Positions 1-8,167 of a stretch of DNA of 64,000 bases are shown one piece after another. The notes under the pieces are model-generated. The model saw only the letters and a program-made list of their open reading frames with translations. It had not been told where the DNA came from and did not search any database. The translations under genes and the position numbers were made by a program. Numbering within the stretch: the first letter of the stretch is position 1; each line of letters opens with the position of its first letter. Source of the DNA: Clostridiales bacterium oral taxon 876 str. F0540 (GTDB taxonomy: Bacteria; Bacillota; Clostridia; Clostridiales; Clostridiaceae). The stretch spans positions 270,811 to 334,810 of the forward strand of contig KE993508.1 in the NCBI GenBank assembly GCA_000466585.1, given 5' to 3'.

Positions 1-1081
1 CATCTCCCTTTGGAGTTGAATCTGCTAGTGACTGAGAACTTCCATCTCTTCCTGCATATTCATCAGTAACTAAAACTGTCTTTATTCCTTTATCAGTTAT
101 CTTATTGCAGTTCATAACTAAATCTGCATCAGGATTTCCAAAGCCTTCTTCTGAAATTATAACTGCATCTGCCCCTAAAAATTCTACAAGCTTAGCTGTC
201 ATATCAGAAGATCTTTGTTTGTCAGCAAGATAAACATTTTCGTTAGTTATTATGCAGCCTAAGAAATTGTAGTCTTTACCATGTCTTTCATAAAGATCTT
301 CAATTATTGGCTGATTTAAGTGAACATAGGTTGGGTTCTTATCGCAGGCTGAAACACAGTTTCCACTTACGATAGCGCCATCAAATACTTCTGTTGGATA
401 AATGTAAGTAGGTATTATTTTCTTAGCATCTACTCCGTAAACATAAGTATCGTGTAAAAGGCCTTGAGTTTGAAGCATGTAAACATAAACTACTTTAGGA
501 AGCTCTGGATATTCCTTAACTTGTTCAAGCAATGGCTTTGTTTCATATACTTTAACTTCATCAGGTTCAATATTCTTTCCGGCTTTACCAATGTAAGTGG
601 CAGCTTTGAAACCTACCATTCTTACAGCTTCTTCATGCTCGTGCTGAAGAACTCCTTCTTTTGGCTCACATATCACAACTAGGTTGTAAGTCTTTGAGAA
701 TGGTGTATATCTAGCTCCTTCACCACTCATGTCAATTATGCCTTCCTGGAAGCCAACTATTTTACCAGTAGTAACAACAGCAGCTCCTTTAAGCACATGA
801 GTTCTTCCAGAACCAACAGTATCTACCTTGCTTATAAATCCAGGGAAAATACCACCTTTTCCTTCAACTTTAACTCTAGGCTCAATAACATCTTTTACAG
901 GAATTATTCTAGTTTCCTCACCAGGCTTTGCTAAATCAAAATCGATGGATTTAAGTCTTTCATCTCCACCAACTTCCTTTAATAACTCTTCTTTGTTTAC
1001 ATAAAGAACTCCGTTTTCAACCTTAGTTGCTGGTCCAAACTGTATATCCTTTATATAAATTTTTCCAAGTTCTAGACGCAA
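1..1081 (-). CDS. grdE: Glycine reductase component B proprotein GrdE (partial, 3' end outside window)
   Basis: This is the proprotein of the substrate-binding component B of glycine reductase, which reduces glycine to acetyl phosphate and ammonia in Stickland fermentation. The translated N-terminus MRLELGKIYIKDIQFGPATK and the segment VEGKGGIFPGFISKV are typical of GrdE. The cleavage region IVSGNCVSACDKNPTY is visible, with its Cys at about residue 242; in characterised GrdE proteins this Cys becomes the pyruvoyl group of the beta subunit. The start is a TTG, chosen because a near-perfect GGGAGGTGA ribosome site lies 5 bases upstream and no ATG fits. The gene runs off the window edge after about 360 codons. 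It is the fourth gene of a grdX-trxB-trxA-grdE operon, so grdA and grdB are expected beyond the edge. Confidence 0.95.
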   Translation of the reverse strand, partial: MRLELGKIYIKDIQFGPATKVENGVLYVNKEELLKEVGGDERLKSIDFDLAKPGEETRIIPVKDVIEPRVKVEGKGGIFPGFISKVDTVGSGRTHVLKGAAVVTTGKIVGFQEGIIDMSGEGARYTPFSKTYNLVVICEPKEGVLQHEHEEAVRMVGFKAATYIGKAGKNIEPDEVKVYETKPLLEQVKEYPELPKVVYVYMLQTQGLLHDTYVYGVDAKKIIPTYIYPTEVFDGAIVSGNCVSACDKNPTYVHLNQPIIEDLYERHGKDYNFLGCIITNENVYLADKQRSSDMTAKLVEFLGADAVIISEEGFGNPDADLVMNCNKITDKGIKTVLVTDEYAGRDGSSQSLADSTPKGD

Positions 1082-1260
1082 AGCGGTCACCTCCCTATAT
1101 TTTAAATTTTATATTTAAGACCAATATGGTCTTAATTAATAAAGCATCTTTTAAACACATAAGTTATAAAACTTATAGAAGATGCAGAAGAATCATGAGT
1201 ATATTTTATAATATCCCCAACTCTTCAGTATTCCAAAGCTTCTTTTGTGTCTAATCTAAA

Positions 1261-1593
1261 TTAAAGTGTGTCGTAAACTTCCTTAATGAAGCTTTCAACA
1301 TCAGCTAAAGTTTTTAATCTGTCAGGAGTAGCTATATGAGCTCTTTCTCCGTTTTTGTAAATTATCATTGTTGGAAGGCCTAAAACCTTTTGAGAAATAG
1401 CAAGTCTTCTAGCACTTGATGTATTTAAGCTTGCAAATTTTATCTTGTCTCCATATTTATGTTCTAGTTCATGTACTCCTGGCATAAGTTCTATGCAGAT
1501 TTCACACTTATCTCCCCAGAAATCTACAAATACAGGTTTCTCAGTATAGTTTGTAACTTCAGCATCAAAATTATCCTTGTTTAGTTCTAACAT
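1261..1593 (-). CDS. trxA: Thioredoxin of the glycine reductase operon
   Basis: This small thioredoxin of 110 residues is the likely electron donor to glycine reductase. The fold elements are VFVDFWG (residues 21-27), the redox site CEIC at residues 30-33, and the cis-proline segment GLPTMIIYKNG near residue 72. The active site is WGDKCEIC rather than the usual WCGPC; divergent active sites are known for thioredoxins of glycine-fermenting clostridia. It lies between trxB and grdE in the same direction. The start is preceded by an AAAGGAGGAA ribosome site. A gap of about 120 bases separates it from trxB, but no strong terminator is visible there. Confidence 0.93.
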   Translation of the reverse strand: MLELNKDNFDAEVTNYTEKPVFVDFWGDKCEICIELMPGVHELEHKYGDKIKFASLNTSSARRLAISQKVLGLPTMIIYKNGERAHIATPDRLKTLADVESFIKEVYDTL

Positions 1594-1716
1594 TTGCAGT
1601 TCCTCCTTTTATTAATTAAATAATTATAATTTTTATATAAATATATCTACTTAACTTCTTATCTTCTTATATAGATAGGAAGTTAAATATTTAAATTATA
1701 TACATATTCTTATATA

Positions 1717-2655
1717 TTAAACATGAAGTTCATCGAACTCATTTTCAATATAATGCTCTGCATTAGTAGCTGCTATCGCTCCATCTGCAGCAGCAGTTAT
1801 AACTTGTCTTAAGGATTTCTGTCTAACATCACCGGCAGCAAATACTCCTGGTACATCTGTTCTCATTTCTTCATCTGTTAATATATAACCTGCTTCATCC
1901 AGCTTTATTTTGCCTTTAAATAATTCTGATATTGGAAGGTATCCAACGAATACAAAGCATCCATCAACTTTAAGGTCACTTACTTCTCCTGTCTTTACAT
2001 TTTTAACTACTAAGCCTTCAAGTATTTCGTCACCTTTAGCAGCTTCAACTACTGAATCGTATATTATCTTTATTTTAGGATTATTAAACACTTTGTCTTG
2101 TATTGATTTAGCTCCTCTAAATTGATCTCTTCTATGAATTATAGTAACATTTTCAGCAAACTTAGTTAGGTAAATTGACTCAGTTAAAGCTGAATCACCT
2201 CCACCTATAACCGCTACATCTAAATCAGTAAAGAAATCAGCATCACAAGTTGCGCAGTAAGAAACACCTTTTCCTCTTAATTCTAATTCATTTTCGAAAC
2301 CAGCAAGTCTTGGATAAGCTCCGGAAGCAATTATTATTGTTTTAGCTTCATAGGTTTCTTTATTTCCTATCAATTTCTTTATTTTACCGCTAAAATCAAC
2401 TTCGGTAATTTCGTCCTTGGCAAACTTAGTGCCAAATTCTTCTGCCTGTTTTCTCATTCTCTCTATAAGCTCTGGTCCAGTACAATTTTCTATGGAACCC
2501 GGATAATTCTCAAGTTCATCAGTTGTAGCTGTCTGACCGCCAAACTTTGATCTTTCAATAATCAAAGTATCCATCTTAGATCTTGCAGCGTATAATCCTG
2601 CTGATAGTCCAGCTGGTCCACCCCCGATTATTATGGTGTCATAAATATGTGCCAT
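1717..2655 (-). CDS. trxB: Thioredoxin reductase
   Basis: NADPH-dependent flavoprotein of 312 residues that reduces the adjacent thioredoxin. Visible are the N-terminal FAD motif GGGPAGLSAGLYAAR, the redox-active CATC at about residues 134-137 (SYCATCDADFF), the NADPH-binding GGGDSALTE, and the C-terminal FAD motif GVFAAGDV. I start at MAHIYDT, because AGGAGGAAGAAAT lies just upstream; a start nine codons earlier would place this ribosome site inside the gene. It belongs to the operon headed by grdX, which supports a dedicated electron-delivery role for glycine reductase. Confidence 0.95.
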   Translation of the reverse strand: MAHIYDTIIIGGGPAGLSAGLYAARSKMDTLIIERSKFGGQTATTDELENYPGSIENCTGPELIERMRKQAEEFGTKFAKDEITEVDFSGKIKKLIGNKETYEAKTIIIASGAYPRLAGFENELELRGKGVSYCATCDADFFTDLDVAVIGGGDSALTESIYLTKFAENVTIIHRRDQFRGAKSIQDKVFNNPKIKIIYDSVVEAAKGDEILEGLVVKNVKTGEVSDLKVDGCFVFVGYLPISELFKGKIKLDEAGYILTDEEMRTDVPGVFAAGDVRQKSLRQVITAAADGAIAATNAEHYIENEFDELHV

Positions 2656-2691
2656 ATTTCTTCCTCCTTCAATTGTTAACATTTATTAATT

Positions 2692-3072
2692 TTAATTTTT
2701 TATTGCATTAAAAATAATATCATAATCTATTAATTGAAAATCTTCCAAAATTTTTTCACTCCAATTTGGAATTCCAAAATCTTTCAAGAACTTTTCAGTA
2801 GTACTTATACTGTTTTCTATCATATTAATAGATTCTATATCAATAGTATTATCTCTTTTCTTAGATATAATAACTGTTCTAAATGGTATTTCATTAGGTT
2901 TTATACTGCTTATAAGAGGATGTGTCAGAAGTCTGTGATTACTATGTATATAATCTCGCACTTTTTTGTATACAACAGCCACGGTACCTTCAACATATAT
3001 TAATTCATATTTTCCAGTATATTTTTCTTTGCACATTGGATTATTTGTTATAATTATAAGTGGTTCTATCAT
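2692..3072 (-). CDS. grdX: GrdX family protein
   Basis: This protein of 126 residues heads the glycine reductase operon. It is recognised by MIEPLIIITNNPMC at the N-terminus, the segment YVEGTVAVVYKKVRDYIHSNHRLLTHPL and its position before trxB-trxA-grdE, the order known from Clostridioides and related clostridia. Its biochemical function is not established. A TAGGAGGATATAGCA ribosome site precedes the ATG. The tandem glycine riboswitch lies directly upstream on the same strand, so transcription of the whole operon is likely to respond to glycine. Confidence 0.9.
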   Translation of the reverse strand: MIEPLIIITNNPMCKEKYTGKYELIYVEGTVAVVYKKVRDYIHSNHRLLTHPLISSIKPNEIPFRTVIISKKRDNTIDIESINMIENSISTTEKFLKDFGIPNWSEKILEDFQLIDYDIIFNAIKN

Positions 3073-3129
3073 TGCTATATCCTCCTATTTAATGAATAGG
3101 TTTTCAAGAATCAAACAAAAAAAGACAAA

Positions 3130-3316
3130 ATACAAAAGCCCCTTGACCCTTGCACTCTGTCTTATTACCTGAGAGATTTACTCCTTCGGTGCCCAACTTT
3201 AAAAGTTAAGCTTTCCAGAGGTATGTCCATTTCCGGTACTTTTGCCTGAGAGCTTCACATAATATGGGCTATCATGCTTATTCCTTCGGCTATCTTATAA
3301 ATAGATTATCTCCCGA
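3130..3316 (-). ncRNA. Tandem glycine riboswitch
   Basis: On the minus strand the leader of grdX carries two copies of the glycine aptamer core. The first has GGGAGA, GCCGAAGGAATAAGC, CTCTCAGGCAAA, GGAC and CTCTGGA in order. The second, more compact copy has GCACCGAAGGAG, ATCTCTCAGGTAATAAGAC and AGAGTGC. These are the conserved elements of the gcvT/glycine motif. A weak hairpin and a T-rich stretch follow before grdX, but I could not draw a clear expression platform. The operon encodes glycine reductase, so glycine-induced expression is the natural inference. Confidence 0.93.
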
Positions 3317-3486
3317 AAATTTCATCCATCCTGATTATTATTTTTATTTCAAATTGCAGAAATTACTCGAATTGTGCAAATAATATGTTTACAATATTCA
3401 TTATATATCAACCCATATAAAAATGCTATATTTTTCTTGAATTTTTTATTTTATTTATATAAATTAATGAATGAAAACCTTCATTC

Positions 3487-4326
3487 TTAGTGTTTTTCTA
3501 TAAAAAATATACCACAGGCACCAGTTCCTGAATGAGTACCTACCACACATCCTACTTCACATTCTATAAATTCTTTATGTCTTTCTTGCATGCTCTCTTT
3601 TAGCGAATCTCTTATTTCTATATTTTCCGCCTGTAGTATTATGCTTGGTTCACCATCTTTAATTCCACATTTCTCTATATATTGTAGTATTGTTTTAATT
3701 GCTTTTTTAGTCCCTCTGACTTTATCCTTTACAACTAACTCTCCATTCTTAATTTCAATTATTAATTTTATCCCAAGAATATTTCCAATGGCTCCTGCAG
3801 TTTTCGACAATCTACCGCCTTTTACCAAATTTTCTAAACTTTCAAATGCCAGAGCACTTTTAACACGCGGTATAAAGTTTTTTATCTGCATTTCAATTTC
3901 AGATAATGAAAAGCCTTGTTCTTTCATCCTGCATGCCTTTAATACTAAAATACCTAGTCCTGAAGTAACATTAAAACTATCAATTACGACAATATCATGA
4001 CTTTCAATCATATTTTTTGCAATACACGCTGATTGATACGTTCCACTTAATTTAGAAGATAAATGAATGGAAATAATTTTATAGCCTTCCTTAATATATT
4101 TACTGTAGCAATCGTAAAACACTTTAGGATTTATCTGAGAAGTAGTAGGAAACTCATCACTGCTTTTCATTTTATTTAAGAATTCTTTTACAGTTATATC
4201 TACACCATCCCTATAACTTTCATTACCAAAGTGTACAGTTAGCGGAATAACTTCAATATCGTATTGTTTTACTATTTCTATAGGCAAATCTGCTGTACTA
4301 TCTGTTATAACTTTTATTTTTTCCAC
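3487..4326 (-). CDS. DegV family fatty-acid-binding protein
   Basis: DegV-family protein of 279 residues. Members bind a fatty acid and, in some Firmicutes, serve as FakB partners of a fatty-acid kinase. The N-terminus KVITDSTADLP is the family signature. It is followed by VIPLTVHFGNESYRDGVDIT, the PTTSQ segment, SSKLSGTYQSA, and the basic ENLVKGGRLSKTAG region in the C-terminal half. The length matches the family. No FakA-type kinase is in the window, so the ligand and partner cannot be inferred. It lies 16 bases after trmL on the same strand and is probably co-transcribed with it. Confidence 0.93.
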   Translation of the reverse strand: MEKIKVITDSTADLPIEIVKQYDIEVIPLTVHFGNESYRDGVDITVKEFLNKMKSSDEFPTTSQINPKVFYDCYSKYIKEGYKIISIHLSSKLSGTYQSACIAKNMIESHDIVVIDSFNVTSGLGILVLKACRMKEQGFSLSEIEMQIKNFIPRVKSALAFESLENLVKGGRLSKTAGAIGNILGIKLIIEIKNGELVVKDKVRGTKKAIKTILQYIEKCGIKDGEPSIILQAENIEIRDSLKESMQERHKEFIECEVGCVVGTHSGTGACGIFFIEKH

Positions 4327-4342
4327 ACTTGCTCTCCTTTTG

Positions 4343-4810
4343 CTATTTCATATTTGGAAAATCCATCTGTCTAAGTGCCTCGTATGCTAAAATAGCTACT
4401 GTATTTGATAAATTCAATGAACGTGTACTGGTTTGGAGCATCGGAACTCGGATTAAATTATCCAAGTTGCTGTTTCTTATGTAGTCAGGAAGTCCTGCTG
4501 ATTCTTTTCCAAATATCACAAAGTCACCTTCCTTAAATTTTACATCTGTATAAAATTTCTTTCCTTTAGTAGTTGAAAAATAAAAGTTTCCCTCTTTATA
4601 CTTCTCTCTAAAATCTTCATAAGACTCATGAACTTCCATATCTAAATACTGCCAATAATCTAATCCTGCTCTTTTTAAATGCTTTTCATCCAAACTAAAG
4701 CCTAAAGGTTTAATAAGATGAAGTTTTGAATTGGTAAGCACACAAGTTCTTGCTATATTTCCGGTATTCTGTGGAATTTCAGGTTCAAACAAAACAATAT
4801 TTAAATTCAT
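4343..4810 (-). CDS. trmL: tRNA (cytidine(34)-2'-O)-methyltransferase TrmL
   Basis: SPOUT-class methyltransferase of 155 residues that 2'-O-methylates the wobble base of tRNA-Leu isoacceptors. Recognised from NIVLFEPEIPQNTGNIARTC at the N-terminus and from the knot-forming motifs GDFVIFGKESAGLP, RVPMLQTSTRSLNLSNTVAI and AYEALRQ at the C-terminus. The length is that of a minimal TrmL without an added RNA-binding domain. It is followed closely by the degV-type gene. Confidence 0.95.
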   Translation of the reverse strand: MNLNIVLFEPEIPQNTGNIARTCVLTNSKLHLIKPLGFSLDEKHLKRAGLDYWQYLDMEVHESYEDFREKYKEGNFYFSTTKGKKFYTDVKFKEGDFVIFGKESAGLPDYIRNSNLDNLIRVPMLQTSTRSLNLSNTVAILAYEALRQMDFPNMK

Positions 4811-4850
4811 TATAAAACTCCTTTTTGATATTTTTATATATTATAGCTTA

Positions 4851-5672
4851 CTAAGATATTATAAATTTTTCAATAACTTTTGCTACTCCATCCTCATTAT
4901 TTGATTTCGTAATATAATCTGCTGCATTCTTCACAAAACTTTCTCCATTCTCCATGGCTACTCCAAGACCAGCATATTTAATCATAGATATATCATTTTC
5001 ATTATCACCAATACATATAATATCTTCCTTTTTTATATTATAATATCCAGCTAGGATTTCTACTGCTTTTCCTTTTGAAACTCCCTTGCACATAACTTCA
5101 AAATTATTATAGTTTGAACTAACCACTTCTAAGCCTTCTTGTTGGAGTAGTTCCTCTTTTGCCTTAAATAATTTTTTAATATCGTCATCAATGCATATAC
5201 ATTTTAATATATCATCTTCATACTGAATAAAGATCTCTTCCCAATTTTCTACTACTCTAATATCAATCTGTTTATCTTTCGGTAAAATCTTGTTAGCTTT
5301 TTCATAATTTGCTGATGCATGACTTATCTTTCCAGTAAAAATGACTGATGGACTATTAAAATGAGGATTAATTTCATATTTTTTTAATACTTTTAAAACT
5401 TTTTTACAATTTTCGTAACCTAAAACTGATTTATAAATAACCTCATCTCTATCCTTCTCTCTTATATATGCACCATTAGCTGCAATTACAGGAACCTGAA
5501 CTCCAATTAAGTCGGCGAAATAGCTTGCAGATGTATATATTCTTCCTGTACATATTGTAACTTTAACGCCCTTATCATGAGCCATTTTTATATATTTTAA
5601 GTTTTTTTCACTTATTTTACCTTCGCTATTTAAAAGCGTTCCATCCATATCTGTACATAATAATTTATACAT
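4851..5672 (-). CDS. Cof-type HAD-IIB phosphatase
   Basis: HAD-superfamily hydrolase of 273 residues. Motif I is DMDGTLLNS (catalytic Asp pair at residues 8 and 10), motif II is the Thr in CTGR, and motifs III and IV are the Lys near SKGKAVEIL and the acidic IGDNENDISMI. The C2B cap between motifs II and III places it in the Cof/YidA group, which dephosphorylates sugar phosphates, flavin or pyridoxal derivatives. The substrate cannot be told from sequence. An AGGAGGAAC ribosome site precedes the ATG. Confidence 0.93.
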   Translation of the reverse strand: MYKLLCTDMDGTLLNSEGKISEKNLKYIKMAHDKGVKVTICTGRIYTSASYFADLIGVQVPVIAANGAYIREKDRDEVIYKSVLGYENCKKVLKVLKKYEINPHFNSPSVIFTGKISHASANYEKANKILPKDKQIDIRVVENWEEIFIQYEDDILKCICIDDDIKKLFKAKEELLQQEGLEVVSSNYNNFEVMCKGVSKGKAVEILAGYYNIKKEDIICIGDNENDISMIKYAGLGVAMENGESFVKNAADYITKSNNEDGVAKVIEKFIIS

Positions 5673-5762
5673 TAAGTTCCTCCTAATAAATTATCCTATT
5701 AACTAAACTATAATTTTTACTCACATGGACTATTATAATAAAAACTCATATATTATGCAAAA

Positions 5763-5787
5763 AAACACGAGAATTATTCTCGTGTTT
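5763..5787 (-). terminator. Rho-independent terminator of the amidase gene
   Basis: The near-perfect hairpin AAACACGAGAAT/TATTCTCGTGTTT lies just downstream of the amidase stop codon. It is followed by a T-rich tract on the minus strand. Confidence 0.8.
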
Positions 5788-5809
5788 ATAGTTCACTATA
5801 AATTTTCTT

Positions 5810-6832
5810 TTATTCAGCAGCTAAATAATTTGTAATTCCTTTTTCTATATTAACTCCAATATTTCTTAAGACTTCATCCTTTGATAGCTTAGCCTTATCT
5901 TCCTCATTGCTCAAAAATCCACACTCTATAAGGACACATGGTATCTGACTATATCTAAGAACAGCCAGATTCTGCCTTAGTATACCTCTATCTTCCCACT
6001 CATCGCTTTTTATTAGGTTATCCTGCATTATCTTTGCAAATTTCATTCTTTCATTTTTTTGGAAACCGTTTGGATCATAATAATAACTGGTTATTCCTTT
6101 AAATACGCTTGATTTGTTTTCATTTATATGTACTGATACAAATACATCTGCTGATGCAGCATTAGTTATATCCCCTATTTCTCTAAGTGATAAGAGCTTA
6201 TCACTGTCTCGTGTCATAACTACTTTATATCCAGCAAACCTTAGCTCTTCTAATGCATAGTTTGCAATTTTTAAAGTTAAATCTTTTTCATATATATTTC
6301 CTTTATTAGCTCCCTTGTCCACGCCTCCATGTCCCGCATCTATAACTACAGTATTATGAAAAGGCTTTTCGAGCTTAGAAACTAAAATATTAATTTTTTT
6401 ACTATTGTTTTTATCTAAATAGACAAAGTTATTCTCATTGAAATTTTTTTTAATTTTAATAACAAAACCATCTTTTAAATTATCATAAAAAATATCCTTT
6501 GCCTCAGATGGCTTGTCCCCTTTTAGGTTGACTTTAAGCAAATCATCCTTATTCAAGTGAATCTCTATAAAATCTTTTGTATCCTCCCATTTAATATCCT
6601 TAAAATCCTTTTGACCATCTATCACATATTTTTTAAAATATTTATTTTCTACTGAAGAAATACTTCCATCTTTATCTGCGGCCAATGCTACATATGAAGT
6701 TTTTACAAATTCATTACCTGCAGGTATGCCCTCAGAACGTTTACTTAACGCGAAAATAAGATTTAAAATCATTAATAATAAAACAACACAACCTATAGAA
6801 AATCTTTTCCTATCTTTAATTCTTACTCTCAT
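5810..6832 (-). CDS. N-acetylmuramoyl-L-alanine amidase (Amidase_3)
   Basis: Cell-wall hydrolase that cleaves the amide bond between muramic acid and the stem peptide. An N-terminal membrane anchor (IGCVVLLLMILNLIFAL) is followed by an AMIN-like beta-rich region and then the zinc amidase domain. The zinc and catalytic residues are in VVIDAGHGGVDKG, the Glu of NIYEKDLTLKIA, VSVHINENKSS and LIECGFLSNEEDK. I prefer the ATG that gives MRVRIKDRK, since GAGGTG lies just upstream; a GTG four codons earlier is also possible. It is divergent from the CAP-domain gene. Confidence 0.9.
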   Translation of the reverse strand: MRVRIKDRKRFSIGCVVLLLMILNLIFALSKRSEGIPAGNEFVKTSYVALAADKDGSISSVENKYFKKYVIDGQKDFKDIKWEDTKDFIEIHLNKDDLLKVNLKGDKPSEAKDIFYDNLKDGFVIKIKKNFNENNFVYLDKNNSKKINILVSKLEKPFHNTVVIDAGHGGVDKGANKGNIYEKDLTLKIANYALEELRFAGYKVVMTRDSDKLLSLREIGDITNAASADVFVSVHINENKSSVFKGITSYYYDPNGFQKNERMKFAKIMQDNLIKSDEWEDRGILRQNLAVLRYSQIPCVLIECGFLSNEEDKAKLSKDEVLRNIGVNIEKGITNYLAAE

Positions 6833-7050
6833 ACCCCACCTCACATACCCTTTTATTTTTAATAATATAATAGGTCTGTAAAAAAATCAATTTTTATATT
6901 AAAATAATAAAAATATTAAGTTTAAAGTTTACATTTGTTATTCAAATATTATAACTTATCTTAAATTGTAACCAAATAGCTTGTACACTATAAAATGTAA
7001 TAGGAGTATCCCCTACACCCTAACATATTTTCCAAAAGGGGATGATTTCT

Positions 7051-7947
7051 ATGAATAAACTTATTTTAAAAATTACACCATTAATTATCTTATCAATATT
7101 TATTACTTGCTTTAATATAAAAAATACAAGGGATAAATATATATTATCAACCGAAATTGTACAAGCTTATCAAAAAGATACCGGCAATATCTCAGCAAAA
7201 GATATAATAGAGGATGAATGCAGAAAGCTACAGGAAGAAAAAATAGAAAGTTATAAAGAACTAAAAATTATAAGAGATCAAGAATACATCAAATTACAAG
7301 AGTTAAAAATTGCTGAGGAAGCTCAAAAAAAACAAGAAGAGGAAAAGGTTAAGAAAACAACACCAGCGCCTAAACCTCAGCCACAGTCAAAACCAAAAGC
7401 TCCCTCATCTAATTCAAATACTCAGCAAGCACAAGGAGCAAAGTCAGAGCCAAATACAAATACTGCTACAAATTCAGCATCAGCTGGTCAAGCAAAATAT
7501 CCGGTAGAATATTTGACTGCTATAGAGAACCAAATAGTTGCTTTATGCAACAATGAAAGAGCTAAAGTTTCAGCACCTCCATTACAAATAAATGAGACTT
7601 TGCGAAAGGTAGCCCGTTATAAAAGTAACGAAATGCTTCAAAATAATTACTTCAGCCATTCAAGCCCAGTTACTGGATATATGCCTTGGGACTTAGCAAA
7701 AAAAAACTTTGGTTATTCCTATTCCACTTTCGGCGAAAACTTATGGATGTCTAAGATGAGCTCTGAAGACGCAAAATACACTGAACAGTTTAGAGCAACT
7801 ATAACCGCAGCACAGATAGTAAAAGATTGGATGAACTCACCAGGCCACAAAGCAAATATTTTAAATAAGAACTTTAGGCGTATAGGTGTAGGACTAGCCT
7901 TCAGTTCAAAAAACAAAGCTTATTCGGCTCAAGAATTTTCAAATTAA
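7051..7947 (+). CDS. Secreted CAP (SCP/PR1) domain protein, YkwD-like
   Basis: Exported protein of 298 residues. It has a signal or anchor helix (LILKITPLIILSIFITCF), a charged coiled-coil stretch at about residues 50-110 rich in EEAQKKQEEE, a Pro/Gln/Ser/Asn linker, and a C-terminal CAP domain. Domain motifs visible are LCNNERAKVSAPPL, KSNEMLQNNYFSHSSP, GENLWMS, WMNSPGHKANILNKNF and IGVGLAF. The second ATG is taken as the start because AAAAGGGG lies 8 bases upstream; the first ATG is too close to it. The domain ends normally, so insertion of the foreign block just downstream did not truncate it. The exact function of bacterial CAP proteins is unsettled. Confidence 0.88.
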   Translation: MNKLILKITPLIILSIFITCFNIKNTRDKYILSTEIVQAYQKDTGNISAKDIIEDECRKLQEEKIESYKELKIIRDQEYIKLQELKIAEEAQKKQEEEKVKKTTPAPKPQPQSKPKAPSSNSNTQQAQGAKSEPNTNTATNSASAGQAKYPVEYLTAIENQIVALCNNERAKVSAPPLQINETLRKVARYKSNEMLQNNYFSHSSPVTGYMPWDLAKKNFGYSYSTFGENLWMSKMSSEDAKYTEQFRATITAAQIVKDWMNSPGHKANILNKNFRRIGVGLAFSSKNKAYSAQEFSN

Positions 7948-7984
7948 TTAATAACACATCTTAATTATCTTAAGTAAATTTAAA

Positions 7985-8014
7985 AACCCATGGACAACTC
8001 CATGGGTATGTTTT
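7985..8014 (+). terminator. Terminator of the CAP-domain gene
   Basis: The hairpin ACCCATGGA/TCCATGGGT with a short loop, followed by ATGTTTTT, lies about 40 bases past the CAP stop codon. It marks intact host sequence up to this point. Confidence 0.75.
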
Positions 8015-8039
8015 TAGCTTTGTGTCATTTGCTCAATTT

Positions 8040-8069
8040 AGATGCACCCTGTTTTTTGGCTTCAAATCA
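8040..8069. repeat. Candidate left terminal inverted repeat of the ICE
   Basis: Starting AGATGCACCCTG and ending AAATCA, this stretch matches imperfectly the reverse complement of sequence near the right end of the block (AGATGCAC, CCT, TTTTT, GGCT and AAATCA in the same order). It overlaps a hairpin with arms TTTTTTGGCTT and AAGCCAAAAA. It is a reasonable recombinase-binding end, but the crossover site cannot be fixed without the empty site. Confidence 0.35.
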
Positions 8070-8110
8070 ACATTTCAAGCCAAAAACACGATACATTTAT
8101 ATCAAAGGCC

Positions 8111-8154
8111 ACAAGAGAAAAATCATAGCTCATTTGCCATGATTTTTCTCTTGT
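8111..8154 (-). terminator. Terminator after the recombinase operon
   Basis: A perfect 16-base-pair stem (ACAAGAGAAAAATCAT with its complement) and a 12-base loop lie just past the recombinase stop codon. A T-rich arm is present on either strand, so it may also work in both directions. Confidence 0.7.
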
Positions 8155-8167
8155 CCCTATGTCTGAC

